The translations under genes and the position numbers were made by a program. A stretch of DNA of 6,900 nucleotides, from positions 1 to 6,900 of the forward strand of contig JAEEII010000008.1 in NCBI GenBank assembly GCA_016281295.1, given 5' to 3'. Source of the DNA: Bacteroidales bacterium. Its GTDB lineage: Bacteria; Bacteroidota; Bacteroidia; Bacteroidales; F082. The notes beneath the pieces were generated by a model. It ran no database searches and was not told where the DNA came from. It worked only from the letters and a program-made list of their open reading frames with translations. Below, one piece after another: positions 1 through 5,843 of the stretch (the first letter of the stretch is position 1; every line of letters starts with the position of its first letter).

Positions 1-2
1 AA

Positions 3-326
3 CAGGCTGTCGTCGACACGCTCGGGCTTCCCATGGCCCTCGCCATCCACGAAGCCAACATCCATGACAGCGTCGGGGCCGTATCGGTGGTCAAGGTCAT
101 GATTGACAGGTTCCCGAGGCTCAGAAAGATTCTCGCCGATGGTGGCTATCAGGGCGAAACCCTGGCGAACATTGTCAAGAAAGACTTGGGCTGCGAGCTC
201 TCAGTGGTGCTAAGACCAAACGAGTCGTCCAAGAAATTCTCCGTGATAAAACACAGTCACTTTTTTGGAGAAACGTTGATTATTTCACTAAAAGCTTGCT
301 CACGCTGTAGCCTTTCTCATTCATGA
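3..326 (+). pseudogene. IS5-type transposase fragment, 3'-truncated
   Basis: The frame is open from the window edge, so the 5' end lies outside; the first Met inside the window is at 33. The text VDTLGLPMALAIHEANIHDS followed by FPRLRKILADGGYQG is typical of IS5-family DDE transposases; the Asp of ADGGYQG is the expected second catalytic residue. In the family this is followed by a segment like F-x-V-L-P-R-R-W-V-V-E-R-T that carries the catalytic Glu. Here the likeness stops at KKFSV (about 243) and the frame runs on through unrelated sequence, antisense to the end of the next gene, to a stop at 326. The protein therefore lacks its catalytic Glu and should be inactive. Assignment to the IS5 superfamily is from motif memory; the subgroup is not determined. 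Confidence 0.8.
254..264 (+). repeat. 11-bp direct repeat, left copy
   Basis: The bases cagtcactttt occur here and again at 1221-1231 in the same orientation. Both copies continue with Ts and then Gs. They lie just outside the broken T9SS cargo gene, one just beyond its 3' end and one about 50 bp before its start codon. This copy also lies directly at the point where the transposase loses its family likeness. It may be a remnant of an insertion-sequence end or of a deletion event, or chance. Confidence 0.35.
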
Positions 327-1169
327 CGCTCACGAAATACAGTCCAGCAGGCAGATTCAAAGTGGTTTGTCCGTCAACGTCGCGAGTGAGCATCTGCTGG
401 CCGAGGGCATTCACCACCGTCAAGCGACCTGTACCCTCAACGGTGAAAGCACCTGCAGTCGGGTTGGGATAGACCTTCAAGAGACCCCCATGGTTTGAAG
501 TGTTTTCAGCGACCGTCATAAAATGGAAATCCTCGAAATCCTCGAACTTATTTCTCACCTCTTCCACGGCGGCCTCAATACGGTCCAAAGCGGACTGTGT
601 GTCGGACTTCCAAACGGTGGTCATGGCAAAGTCGAGCGGATGTGTTTCCCTCGGTCGGAAATAGAATGGTCCAGTCACCGCCAAGCCCCTGCGATCATTA
701 GGCTGATTCCCTGCCTCCATCTCTGTCCAGTATTTCCCATTTACATTATACCCTCCATTTGGAAGGACACCATTTCAACAAATGGAGCCAGGTTTTCCGC
801 ATAACCATGGGGACCATGAGCGGGCCAGGTAAGGATATCCTCGGGGATCACATAATCCGATGAGCCATGATTGACGATAAAATCGTCAATTTGAGCGCGG
901 GTGACATTCCAAATATGCTCAAAGGCGTATTCCGTATTAACATCCTTGCCTCCCACCCATAGCGAATATTGGAAAAGAGACGAATTCCCGCTACCTTTCG
1001 GCACTTCCCAACTCAAGTTGTCATTGTACGAAAACGAGACCGCGTTGCCTGTACCAAGAACCCTCCCTCGCACATTATTGATGTCAATAATCGAAGATGG
1101 AACGTCTTGTGCCTGAGCCAATCCCATAATGCCCAGCAGCATGGCAAATAGTAAAACATTCTTTTTCAT
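280..1169 (-). pseudogene. secreted protein with T9SS type A sorting domain, frameshifted
   Basis: Two leftward frames form one gene. The first (1169 to 741) starts with a signal peptide, MKKNVLLFAMLLGIMGLAQA, with likely cleavage near AQA-QD, and goes on with IDINNVRGRVLGTGNAVSF and WEVPKGSGNSSLFQYSLWVG, typical of the N-terminus of long Bacteroidota surface proteins. The second (open from 774 to 280) continues with NGGYNVNGKYWTEMEAGNQP and NDRRGLAVTGPFYFRP, then ends in a T9SS type A domain: VYPNPTAGAFTVEGTG, LPAGLYFVSV and a final KLLVK. A single-base shift between 744 and 774 would join them into about 296 residues. Related proteins as I remember them are several hundred residues longer, with a middle part missing here between the APFV and NGG segments. 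So this is probably a relic made by internal deletion. A plain sequencing error in an A run (GTTGAAATGG on the minus strand) is the alternative. Confidence 0.75.
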
Positions 1170-1220
1170 AGTAATAATTATTTCAATATTTCATTGAATA
1201 TCAGCGACATCGGACAAATT

Positions 1221-1231
1221 CAGTCACTTTT
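1221..1231 (+). repeat. 11-bp direct repeat, right copy
   Basis: Second copy of cagtcactttt, upstream of the T9SS cargo relic. It is embedded in a short imperfect inverted pattern (ggaca at 1212-1216 and tgtcc at 1237-1241), which would fit an old insertion-sequence end. No complete element is present. Confidence 0.35.
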
Positions 1232-1267
1232 GGGTCTGTCCCTCCGGGGTGGAACATGCGAAGAAGT

Positions 1268-1420
1268 TTAATGTAAATCTTTTCCCTTTCGATATTGTTC
1301 CATAAATTCAAGATTTATATTATTTGTTAAGGTTTGTTCCATATCATTTATTTCAATTTCCATTTCTATACCTAAAGCAGCTAAATTACTCCTTTTTGTT
1401 TTTCTTTTGTCCGTGTTCAT
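1268..1420 (-). CDS. small ORF, 50 residues, unknown
   Basis: An ATG at 1420 opens a 50-codon frame that ends in TAA at 1268-1270. It starts MNTDKRKTKRSNLAALGIEM, is highly charged (basic first third, acidic middle with EIEIND, end YRKGKDLH) and has no signal peptide, membrane segment or cysteine. Its first 35 bases overlap the 3' end of the lipoprotein gene in a different frame, so it could be translationally coupled to it. There is no other explanation for the sequence between that gene and 1268, and codon choice looks protein-like. It could also be a tail fragment of a larger lost gene. I do not recognise it. Confidence 0.4.
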   Translation of the reverse strand: MNTDKRKTKRSNLAALGIEMEIEINDMEQTLTNNINLEFMEQYRKGKDLH

Positions 1421-1919
1421 CGTATGTGCCGTAAGGCGGCCACATGTGGATATGCTTCATGTCTTCGGTGGGAGGGAAGAACAAGATAGGAGAGCAAGTA
1501 CTGATTTCCAATCCTACCAAATCAGTAAAACTTAAATCATAGCGCTGTAAATACATATTGTATTTTGCAACTGTATCCCATGAATAATAAGCAACGGTAT
1601 CTGCTCCGATGATATAAAGAGATACCGTGTCTAGCAATGAATACCCACCATACCCACCATCAATATACATATAAAATAAACCACTTGATATACACCCTAA
1701 ATCTTCCATTACGGAAATGGTTTCCCCCGCTTTAATTGGAAAAAGATTAACTTGACGAGGGTCTTTAGGCAGTGATGTATCTGGATATAGAAACTCATAG
1801 CCTAAGACCGTATGTATTGTTACACTGCTTTGGTTAGTTAAATATACATAAGACAATGGATCACAACCCGTCATCACGACGAAAATACTAATTATGATTA
1901 TTTTAGCTACTGTTTTCAT
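1386..1919 (-). CDS. small lipoprotein, 177 residues
   Basis: The N-terminus MKTVAKIIIISIFVVMTGC is a lipoprotein signal peptide with lipobox M-T-G-C and the lipidated Cys at residue 19. The mature protein begins CDPLSYVYLTNQSS and has many aromatic and beta-prone stretches, a GGYGGYS loop near residue 90 and a conserved-looking end with PPTEDMKHIHMWPPYGTYDE. No acidic/lysine surface-export signal follows the Cys, so an inner-leaflet or periplasm-facing anchor is possible. I recall similar small lipoproteins with a PPT-x-x-M-K ... PPYG ending in Bacteroidota but cannot name a function. It lies 465 bp beyond the RHS cluster in the same orientation, so an orphan immunity role is possible but unproven. 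The start is fixed by the signal peptide; no Shine-Dalgarno site is evident. Confidence 0.8.
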   Translation of the reverse strand: MKTVAKIIIISIFVVMTGCDPLSYVYLTNQSSVTIHTVLGYEFLYPDTSLPKDPRQVNLFPIKAGETISVMEDLGCISSGLFYMYIDGGYGGYSLLDTVSLYIIGADTVAYYSWDTVAKYNMYLQRYDLSFTDLVGLEISTCSPILFFPPTEDMKHIHMWPPYGTYDEHGQKKNKKE

Positions 1920-2169
1920 TTTTTATTGCCTAAAACATTACAATACTTCGTTAATTATTTTATAAATAATTGATATTCAATATAATATATTTTGATTTTA
2001 TAGGTAAGTGCCGATAATTGAGTGTTATTTTGGTTTATTAATTTTGATTAGTTATTTAGAATATATATAAATTACAATAAAAAATATAAATATATGAAAA
2101 TAGTTGTCTAAAATTTGGTCAAGTGGTTGACTTTTGGTAATTTAGTTGTTGCTAAAAAATTAAATTATT
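1920..2169. other. AT-rich intergenic stretch
   Basis: About 250 bases made mostly of A and T, with no frame that looks coding. It must hold the promoter of the leftward lipoprotein gene and that of the rightward short ORF. One match to the Bacteroidota -7 box TAnnTTTG is seen on the plus strand at 2039-2046 (TAATTTTG), but such matches are expected by chance here. No box could be placed for the lipoprotein gene. Confidence 0.5.
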
Positions 2170-2192
2170 ATGAAGACCAATCCACTTGACCA
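2116..2192. repeat. 11-bp inverted repeat around a start codon
   Basis: The bases tggtcaagtgg at 2116-2126 are the exact reverse complement of ccacttgacca at 2182-2192. The 55-base loop between them contains the ATG (2170) of the short rightward ORF. In RNA this would pair codons 5-8 of the ORF with its leader; in DNA it could be part of an insertion-sequence end. The perfect pairing is seen directly; its role is unknown. Confidence 0.45.
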
Positions 2193-2370
2193 GCTGAAAG
2201 GAATCTGCGAGCATCTCCTTTTCCGCGTAGCAAATTTACACAAATCTTTCAAACAATTCTTCATCGAGACCCACCAATTAATATCCACGTTCGGGAAAAC
2301 ACCGAACTTGAACTTAAATCAACCAATTTTCAAAGAACTACTATTTTATGGCGTCAAATCCGCCGCTTAA
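2170..2370 (+). CDS. short ORF, possible transposase head remnant
   Basis: A 66-residue frame starting MKTNPLDQLKGICEHLLF. Residues 1-40, including LHKSFKQFFIETHQLI, resemble the N-terminal helix of a group of Bacteroidales transposases as I remember them (LKSFKQFF-x-E-T pattern). After about residue 42 the text (KTPNLNLNQPIFKELL) is low in complexity and not like the family, and the frame soon stops. So it may be the head of a decayed transposase, or only a spurious frame in a degenerate intergenic region. It converges on immunity gene A with 13 bp between the two stop codons' outer ends. Confidence 0.3.
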   Translation: MKTNPLDQLKGICEHLLFRVANLHKSFKQFFIETHQLISTFGKTPNLNLNQPIFKELLFYGVKSAA

Positions 2371-2386
2371 CAATCAAATTTTGTTA
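2368..2386. terminator. weak hairpin between convergent stop codons
   Basis: TAACAA at 2368-2373 pairs with TTGTTA at 2381-2386 around a 7-base loop. The two arms include the stop codons of the rightward short ORF and of immunity gene A. The stem is only six AT-rich pairs and no strong U run follows, so it is a poor intrinsic terminator; it is the only inverted repeat seen at the end of the RHS cluster. Confidence 0.2.
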
Positions 2387-3022
2387 GTTTGAATAATAAT
2401 CAAAAGCCTCATCGTATAAAGATTTTATTAGATTGAACACTTCATATTTCGTTGTTCCCCTAATGACACATGTTCTCAAGATATCATAGATTTTCACAAG
2501 ACGGCCAGTTAAGGATTCTTCAGTAGGGCATTGGGTGGCACCGCATTGTTTCTCACCGCAAACATTAACTTCAAATTGTATGGTTTCACCATCCTCTACA
2601 CACCCTGGCTGCATTGTGTCTGATTTGTTTTCAAAGAACAAACAGGTCAAGTTTATCAATCCTAATGCTTTATTTTTATCTAGGCACATTGTGTTTGTCG
2701 ACACTCCTATTGAATCGTTTTTATGATACCAAAGATTTTTTTCAAAGGACAATGTGATGATTTGATAGTCCTCTGTTTTTGGAATCCTTTCAACTTGCAA
2801 TACGTATTCAGGATCAAATGATGGCATGAATATACAACGAATCATGAAATCCTCACTCAGATGATCATGAAGAATCTTTTCCAACCGTATATCGTAGCCA
2901 TCCATTAAAAAGTTCATTTCTTGTAGCAGACAAAAACCTAATCTGTCTTGTGCTTTCATGGAGATGCAGCACAGTAACGAAAATGTTAGTAATAAATGTT
3001 TATTAAACCTTTTCATAATCAT
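2384..3022 (-). CDS. probable immunity protein A, secreted
   Basis: The frame is open from 3085, but the ATG at 3022 is the better start: it overlaps the stop of RHS-A as TGATG and leads straight into a signal peptide (MIMKRFNKHLLL, hydrophobic core, then SMKAQ-D as a Bacteroidota-style cleavage site); an ATG at 3016 is equally usable. The product is 212 residues. The mature part has a segment FMPSFDPEYVLQVER, also familiar from proteins downstream of Bacteroidota RHS genes, and a cysteine-rich CGEKQCGATQC patch that could form disulfides or bind a metal. A long acidic helical tail ends in DEAFDYYSN. Position and overlap right after a toxin gene are the main reasons for the immunity call; the family is not recognised. 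Export implies that it meets its toxin outside the cytoplasm. Confidence 0.65.
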   Translation of the reverse strand: MIMKRFNKHLLLTFSLLCCISMKAQDRLGFCLLQEMNFLMDGYDIRLEKILHDHLSEDFMIRCIFMPSFDPEYVLQVERIPKTEDYQIITLSFEKNLWYHKNDSIGVSTNTMCLDKNKALGLINLTCLFFENKSDTMQPGCVEDGETIQFEVNVCGEKQCGATQCPTEESLTGRLVKIYDILRTCVIRGTTKYEVFNLIKSLYDEAFDYYSN

Positions 3023-5100
3023 CAATGCCAATACCCTGGCCCTCCGTAATAATAGACACAACCATTCCATCCGTATATCCGGCACGGAATGCCTAAAAAA
3101 TATGAAAATTTATTATCGGCATCACTAGGTTCACTGTTGTGAGGATGGGTGTGTGCGTGATAATAGACCTTTGAAACAGGACCATTTGTAGGATACAAAT
3201 ATAATTCATTATTTATTAGATCCAGTTTGGAGAACGTATTTGACGTATTAATTGTATTTTCCTGATAACCTATATTAATATTAAGCTCATGTAACATCTT
3301 GTATGTCATGCCGTTTTCATCACAGCAATATGTCCTATAACTATATGTATATGCTGGGTCACCAGAGATAGGTTCGAAATAAAACCCTCTAGATGTGGAC
3401 CACATGGCTGTTTCTGTCTTGAACATCATGCTGTTTTCCAAAAGAATTTGTCTTGCTTCTTCGCTGGTGCCTTGGAAATAATGGCCCTTCCATTTGTTTT
3501 CGGGTTCAATAGTCATTGAATAGGTTTGCTGAGGTGGTTCGTAGGTGAGAATATCACCCGCCAATTTCCCTGCCAATGCGCCAACGGTTGCCCCAACTCT
3601 AAAACCTTGTATTCCACTTAAATATGAGTAATGTAAATTTCCATTACTGTATAACATACCTCCACTAAAACCAGATACATATCCACCAGCCCCCAAACAG
3701 GTAAAACCGGAAAGAGTATAGGAAGCTACAGTTCCACTTGCTTCAAAATGAGACATAAATGCTGTAGAGGCCAGTGCAGGTGCCATGTTTGCAAAAGCGG
3801 CACCTGCCAAGACTCCAACCACAGCTCCAATTCCAATTCCAGCCCAGGTATTTCCGTCCCACGACCATGTACATGGATTATAATTCCAACCATTCGTTGC
3901 TGTACCTCCAATATACGCACATACTAATGAGCCAACAATCATAGAGGCGGCCAACAATATACTTTCCCCGTCAGGGTCACTGTACATCACCGGGTTGTTC
4001 ATGCAGTAGCTGTACCTGTTGAAGCTCTGGGTGAAGTCGGGCACCTGCACAAACGGGTCGGGCGAGAAGAAGCGTCCAATCACGGGGTCGTAGAGCCTTG
4101 CGTTGGCGTTGACGATCTTGAACCGGTCGTAATGCTCGTGCCCGGTGAAGCCGCGGCTGAAGGGGAAGGAGACCTGCGTCTGCGGGGTGTCCCACGACGT
4201 GTAGGACATGCGGTTGCCCCAGGGGTCGAAATGGGTCTGCTGGACGGTGTTCTTGTTCTCGTCCATGACTTTTTCCCAGCTGCCGAGATGGTCGGTGAGG
4301 ACGTAGTAAAGGCTGTCGGCGGAGCCGTTCCTCACATGGATGGCCACCACGTCGCCACCGGCGCGGATGTAGTCGAGCTGGCGTGTGACACCGCCCGCGG
4401 TCGCCACCTCATGGAGGCTGGACACGCGGGTCACGGTCTTCTGGAGGGTGTTGCCCTGGTAGAACCTCGTATGCCTCCTCATGCCCTCCGCATCATAGTC
4501 GAGGGTGAGACGGTAGCCGTTCTCGGAGACGCTGACGGGAAGGTTCCTGAGGCCGTAGGCCACGTCGCAGGTGGAGGAAGGAATGGGGGAGCCGTCGCCG
4601 CCCCTGACCTGGGTGACGGCATGGGGACGGCTGCCGACGTAGGTGTAGGATCCCGCGGCGGTGCTGGACGCGATGTTGCCCGTGCCGTCGTAGGTGACAC
4701 TGTTCACACCCGTGCCGTTCACCGTGTGGGAGACCAGGCGGTCGAGGTTGTCGTAGGCGTAGGACTCCGACTGGAGGGCGTTGAGCTCCGAGCGCGACTC
4801 GATGAACCCCCGGGAGTTGTAGGCGTAGGCGAGCTGCCGGTACTGTGTCCCGATGCTGTACACCGACTCTTCCGCGGGGTCGGGGACCAGGACATCGGTG
4901 TTGGAGGTGTCGGTGACATCGCCGTTGTTGACACCCGTCACCATGCCATGGGTGTTGTAGGTGTACTGCGCGCCGGTGCCGTTGCCGAAACCGGTGGTGT
5001 TGCGCCGGCGGCCCCAGGGGTCATAGCTCAGCCGCTCCACGGTGTTGCCGTGGACGACCGCAGCCAGGCTGCCTTGATGGTCTTTCAGCGTGTAGTGCAT
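3022..5100 (-). CDS. RHS-A: RHS protein with JAMM/JAB-like toxin tip
   Basis: 692 residues. Residues 1-379 are RHS/YD-repeat core with boxes such as YDPWG, FTGHEHYDRFKIVNANARLY, NRYSYCMNNP and the hallmark end DPDGE at 375-379. Residues 380-540 hold a glycine/alanine-rich, membrane-like linker (GIGIGAVVGVLAGAAFA). The last 150 residues form the variable tip: HTHP at 650-653 followed by S659-x-x-D662 gives the JAMM metalloprotease pattern H-x-H-P-x(5)-S-x-x-D; E563 (KTETAMW) is a candidate catalytic Glu. This resembles the JAB/DUF4329-like toxin domains of polymorphic toxins, which would make it a zinc peptidase or isopeptidase. The start has GGAGGAGG four bases upstream, and the gene overlaps the previous one by 16 bp and the next by 1 base. 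There is no signal peptide or long N-terminal RHS part. Core is GC-rich, tip AT-rich. RHS call sure, toxin activity inferred. Confidence 0.85.
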   Translation of the reverse strand: MHYTLKDHQGSLAAVVHGNTVERLSYDPWGRRRNTTGFGNGTGAQYTYNTHGMVTGVNNGDVTDTSNTDVLVPDPAEESVYSIGTQYRQLAYAYNSRGFIESRSELNALQSESYAYDNLDRLVSHTVNGTGVNSVTYDGTGNIASSTAAGSYTYVGSRPHAVTQVRGGDGSPIPSSTCDVAYGLRNLPVSVSENGYRLTLDYDAEGMRRHTRFYQGNTLQKTVTRVSSLHEVATAGGVTRQLDYIRAGGDVVAIHVRNGSADSLYYVLTDHLGSWEKVMDENKNTVQQTHFDPWGNRMSYTSWDTPQTQVSFPFSRGFTGHEHYDRFKIVNANARLYDPVIGRFFSPDPFVQVPDFTQSFNRYSYCMNNPVMYSDPDGESILLAASMIVGSLVCAYIGGTATNGWNYNPCTWSWDGNTWAGIGIGAVVGVLAGAAFANMAPALASTAFMSHFEASGTVASYTLSGFTCLGAGGYVSGFSGGMLYSNGNLHYSYLSGIQGFRVGATVGALAGKLAGDILTYEPPQQTYSMTIEPENKWKGHYFQGTSEEARQILLENSMMFKTETAMWSTSRGFYFEPISGDPAYTYSYRTYCCDENGMTYKMLHELNINIGYQENTINTSNTFSKLDLINNELYLYPTNGPVSKVYYHAHTHPHNSEPSDADNKFSYFLGIPCRIYGWNGCVYYYGGPGYWH
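4003..4021. repeat. 19-bp identity with RHS-B core end
   Basis: The bases gcagtagctgtacctgttg are identical at 6562-6580. They encode NRYSYC just before the core/tip boundary in both RHS genes, so the two cores share DNA identity close to both ends of the core. Confidence 0.8.
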
Positions 5101-5102
5101 GG
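4981..5102. repeat. 122-bp repeat at the start of RHS-A
   Basis: Aligns without gaps to 6739-6860, with 13 differences by hand count (about 89% identity). It encodes M-H-Y-TLKDHQGSL through RRNTTGFG. Likeness ends within a few bases upstream of both start codons and downstream at the TGFG codons. A candidate site of homologous recombination between cassettes. Confidence 0.85.
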
Positions 5103-5843
5103 TTCCTCCTCCGTTGTTGCCTTGTCTTTTTTTTCAAAGTAATGTTTATGTGTCTTAAACTTTTTCCTACCGAATAAATTGTTGCCAACATAATTTTGGG
5201 AATGCATAATCAAAGTGTCTCCCTTTATTTGGAGTTTTTCGTTCTTGTGTGTTGAAAAATCACAATCAATAATATGTGCAATATAATAATATCCAATTGG
5301 AGGAACTTTTATCTCTTCCAACCCATATATTCCAATTATACTCTTTACTCCATCTCTTGGAAAGCAGACGAAACCTTTTGAGTTGGAAAACAATAAAGTG
5401 TCCTCTCCCAAATCATCGCGGAACCTGAATACAACTCCAAAATCCTCAAGGGGTTTGTTGTCATACAAACTCAATAGTTGTATAACGATAGAATCACCAT
5501 AAAATCCAAATGTACTGAGTTGCTCAATAAAGCAGTTGGAATCATTGATATCAACGCTCAGAAAACTATTAAGGATAACGCTTCCCTTTGAGTATTTCCA
5601 TTTGCCTTCTACAGGCTTAGTCTTTTCGCCAAATTCATAACTGGGACCAGGATAGTACATTCGGTAAGTAAAATCTTTTCTCAACTCCAGGAATGATTCA
5701 GGGAAAAAAGACTCTTCGTGCTTGTATATCCCAACAATCTGTTTCATAGTGTCTTGTGACAAGTCGCTATTTGCTGCGCAACCTACCAATAAAAGACACA
5801 GAACAGATAACAATGTCTTATTTAATATCATTTTGCCAGCCAT
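5085..5843 (-). CDS. probable immunity protein B, lipoprotein
   Basis: 252 residues from the ATG at 5843, or 248 from the ATG at 5831; both overlap the end of RHS-B (26 or 14 bp), and neither has a clear ribosome site. The signal peptide NKTLLSVLCLLLVGC has lipobox L-V-G-C (Cys 22 of the long form). The segment from KQIVGIYKHEESFFPES to WKYSKGSVILNS has the G-x-Y ... L-x-L-x-x-D-x-T-F ... G-x-W pattern of lipocalin-like beta-barrel lipoproteins. After it comes a second beta-rich part with GVVFRFRDDLG and VPPIGYYYIAH. Placed right after RHS-B and translationally overlapping it, it is most simply the cognate immunity protein, anchored in the membrane. The last residues (KATTEEEPCTTR) read through the leader and start of RHS-A, so this tail may be recent and unrelated to function. 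Confidence 0.65.
   Translation of the reverse strand: MAGKMILNKTLLSVLCLLLVGCAANSDLSQDTMKQIVGIYKHEESFFPESFLELRKDFTYRMYYPGPSYEFGEKTKPVEGKWKYSKGSVILNSFLSVDINDSNCFIEQLSTFGFYGDSIVIQLLSLYDNKPLEDFGVVFRFRDDLGEDTLLFSNSKGFVCFPRDGVKSIIGIYGLEEIKVPPIGYYYIAHIIDCDFSTHKNEKLQIKGDTLIMHSQNYVGNNLFGRKKFKTHKHYFEKKDKATTEEEPCTTR
5105..5112 (-). promoter_or_regulatory. Shine-Dalgarno-like site of RHS-A
   Basis: GGAGGAGG on the minus strand ends four bases before the ATG at 5100. Strong Shine-Dalgarno sites are uncommon in Bacteroidota. Read in the RHS frame these bases are Gly codons (GGGT before the Met), a common linker, so the site may be a by-product of a lost upstream RHS part. Confidence 0.5.

Noticed and set aside
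523..1151. Rightward frames of 60-93 residues over the T9SS cargo relic
   Set aside because: They are antisense to recognisable signal-peptide and sorting-domain frames.
2039..2046. TAATTTTG as promoter of the 66-residue ORF
   Set aside because: It matches TAnnTTTG but lies over 120 bases upstream in very AT-rich DNA, and the -33 match is weak (ATTG, 18 bases apart).
2535..2580. CGEKQCGATQC in immunity A as a zinc finger
   Set aside because: The protein is exported and has other cysteines, so disulfides are at least as likely; no family pattern was recognised.
3023..3085. ATG at 3085 as start of immunity A
   Set aside because: It would put about 21 unrelated residues, read from the RHS-A end, ahead of a clean signal peptide.
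3726..4934. Several leftward frames of 64-73 residues inside RHS-A (starts at 3920, 4195, 4700, 4934)
   Set aside because: They are alternative frames of the RHS gene with low-complexity Pro/Thr/Ser or Leu-rich text.
4132..5142. 336-residue rightward ORF antisense to the RHS-A core
   Set aside because: It mirrors a GC-rich coding strand, is very rich in Val, Gly and Ala and shows no domain. The leftward frame has clear RHS boxes.
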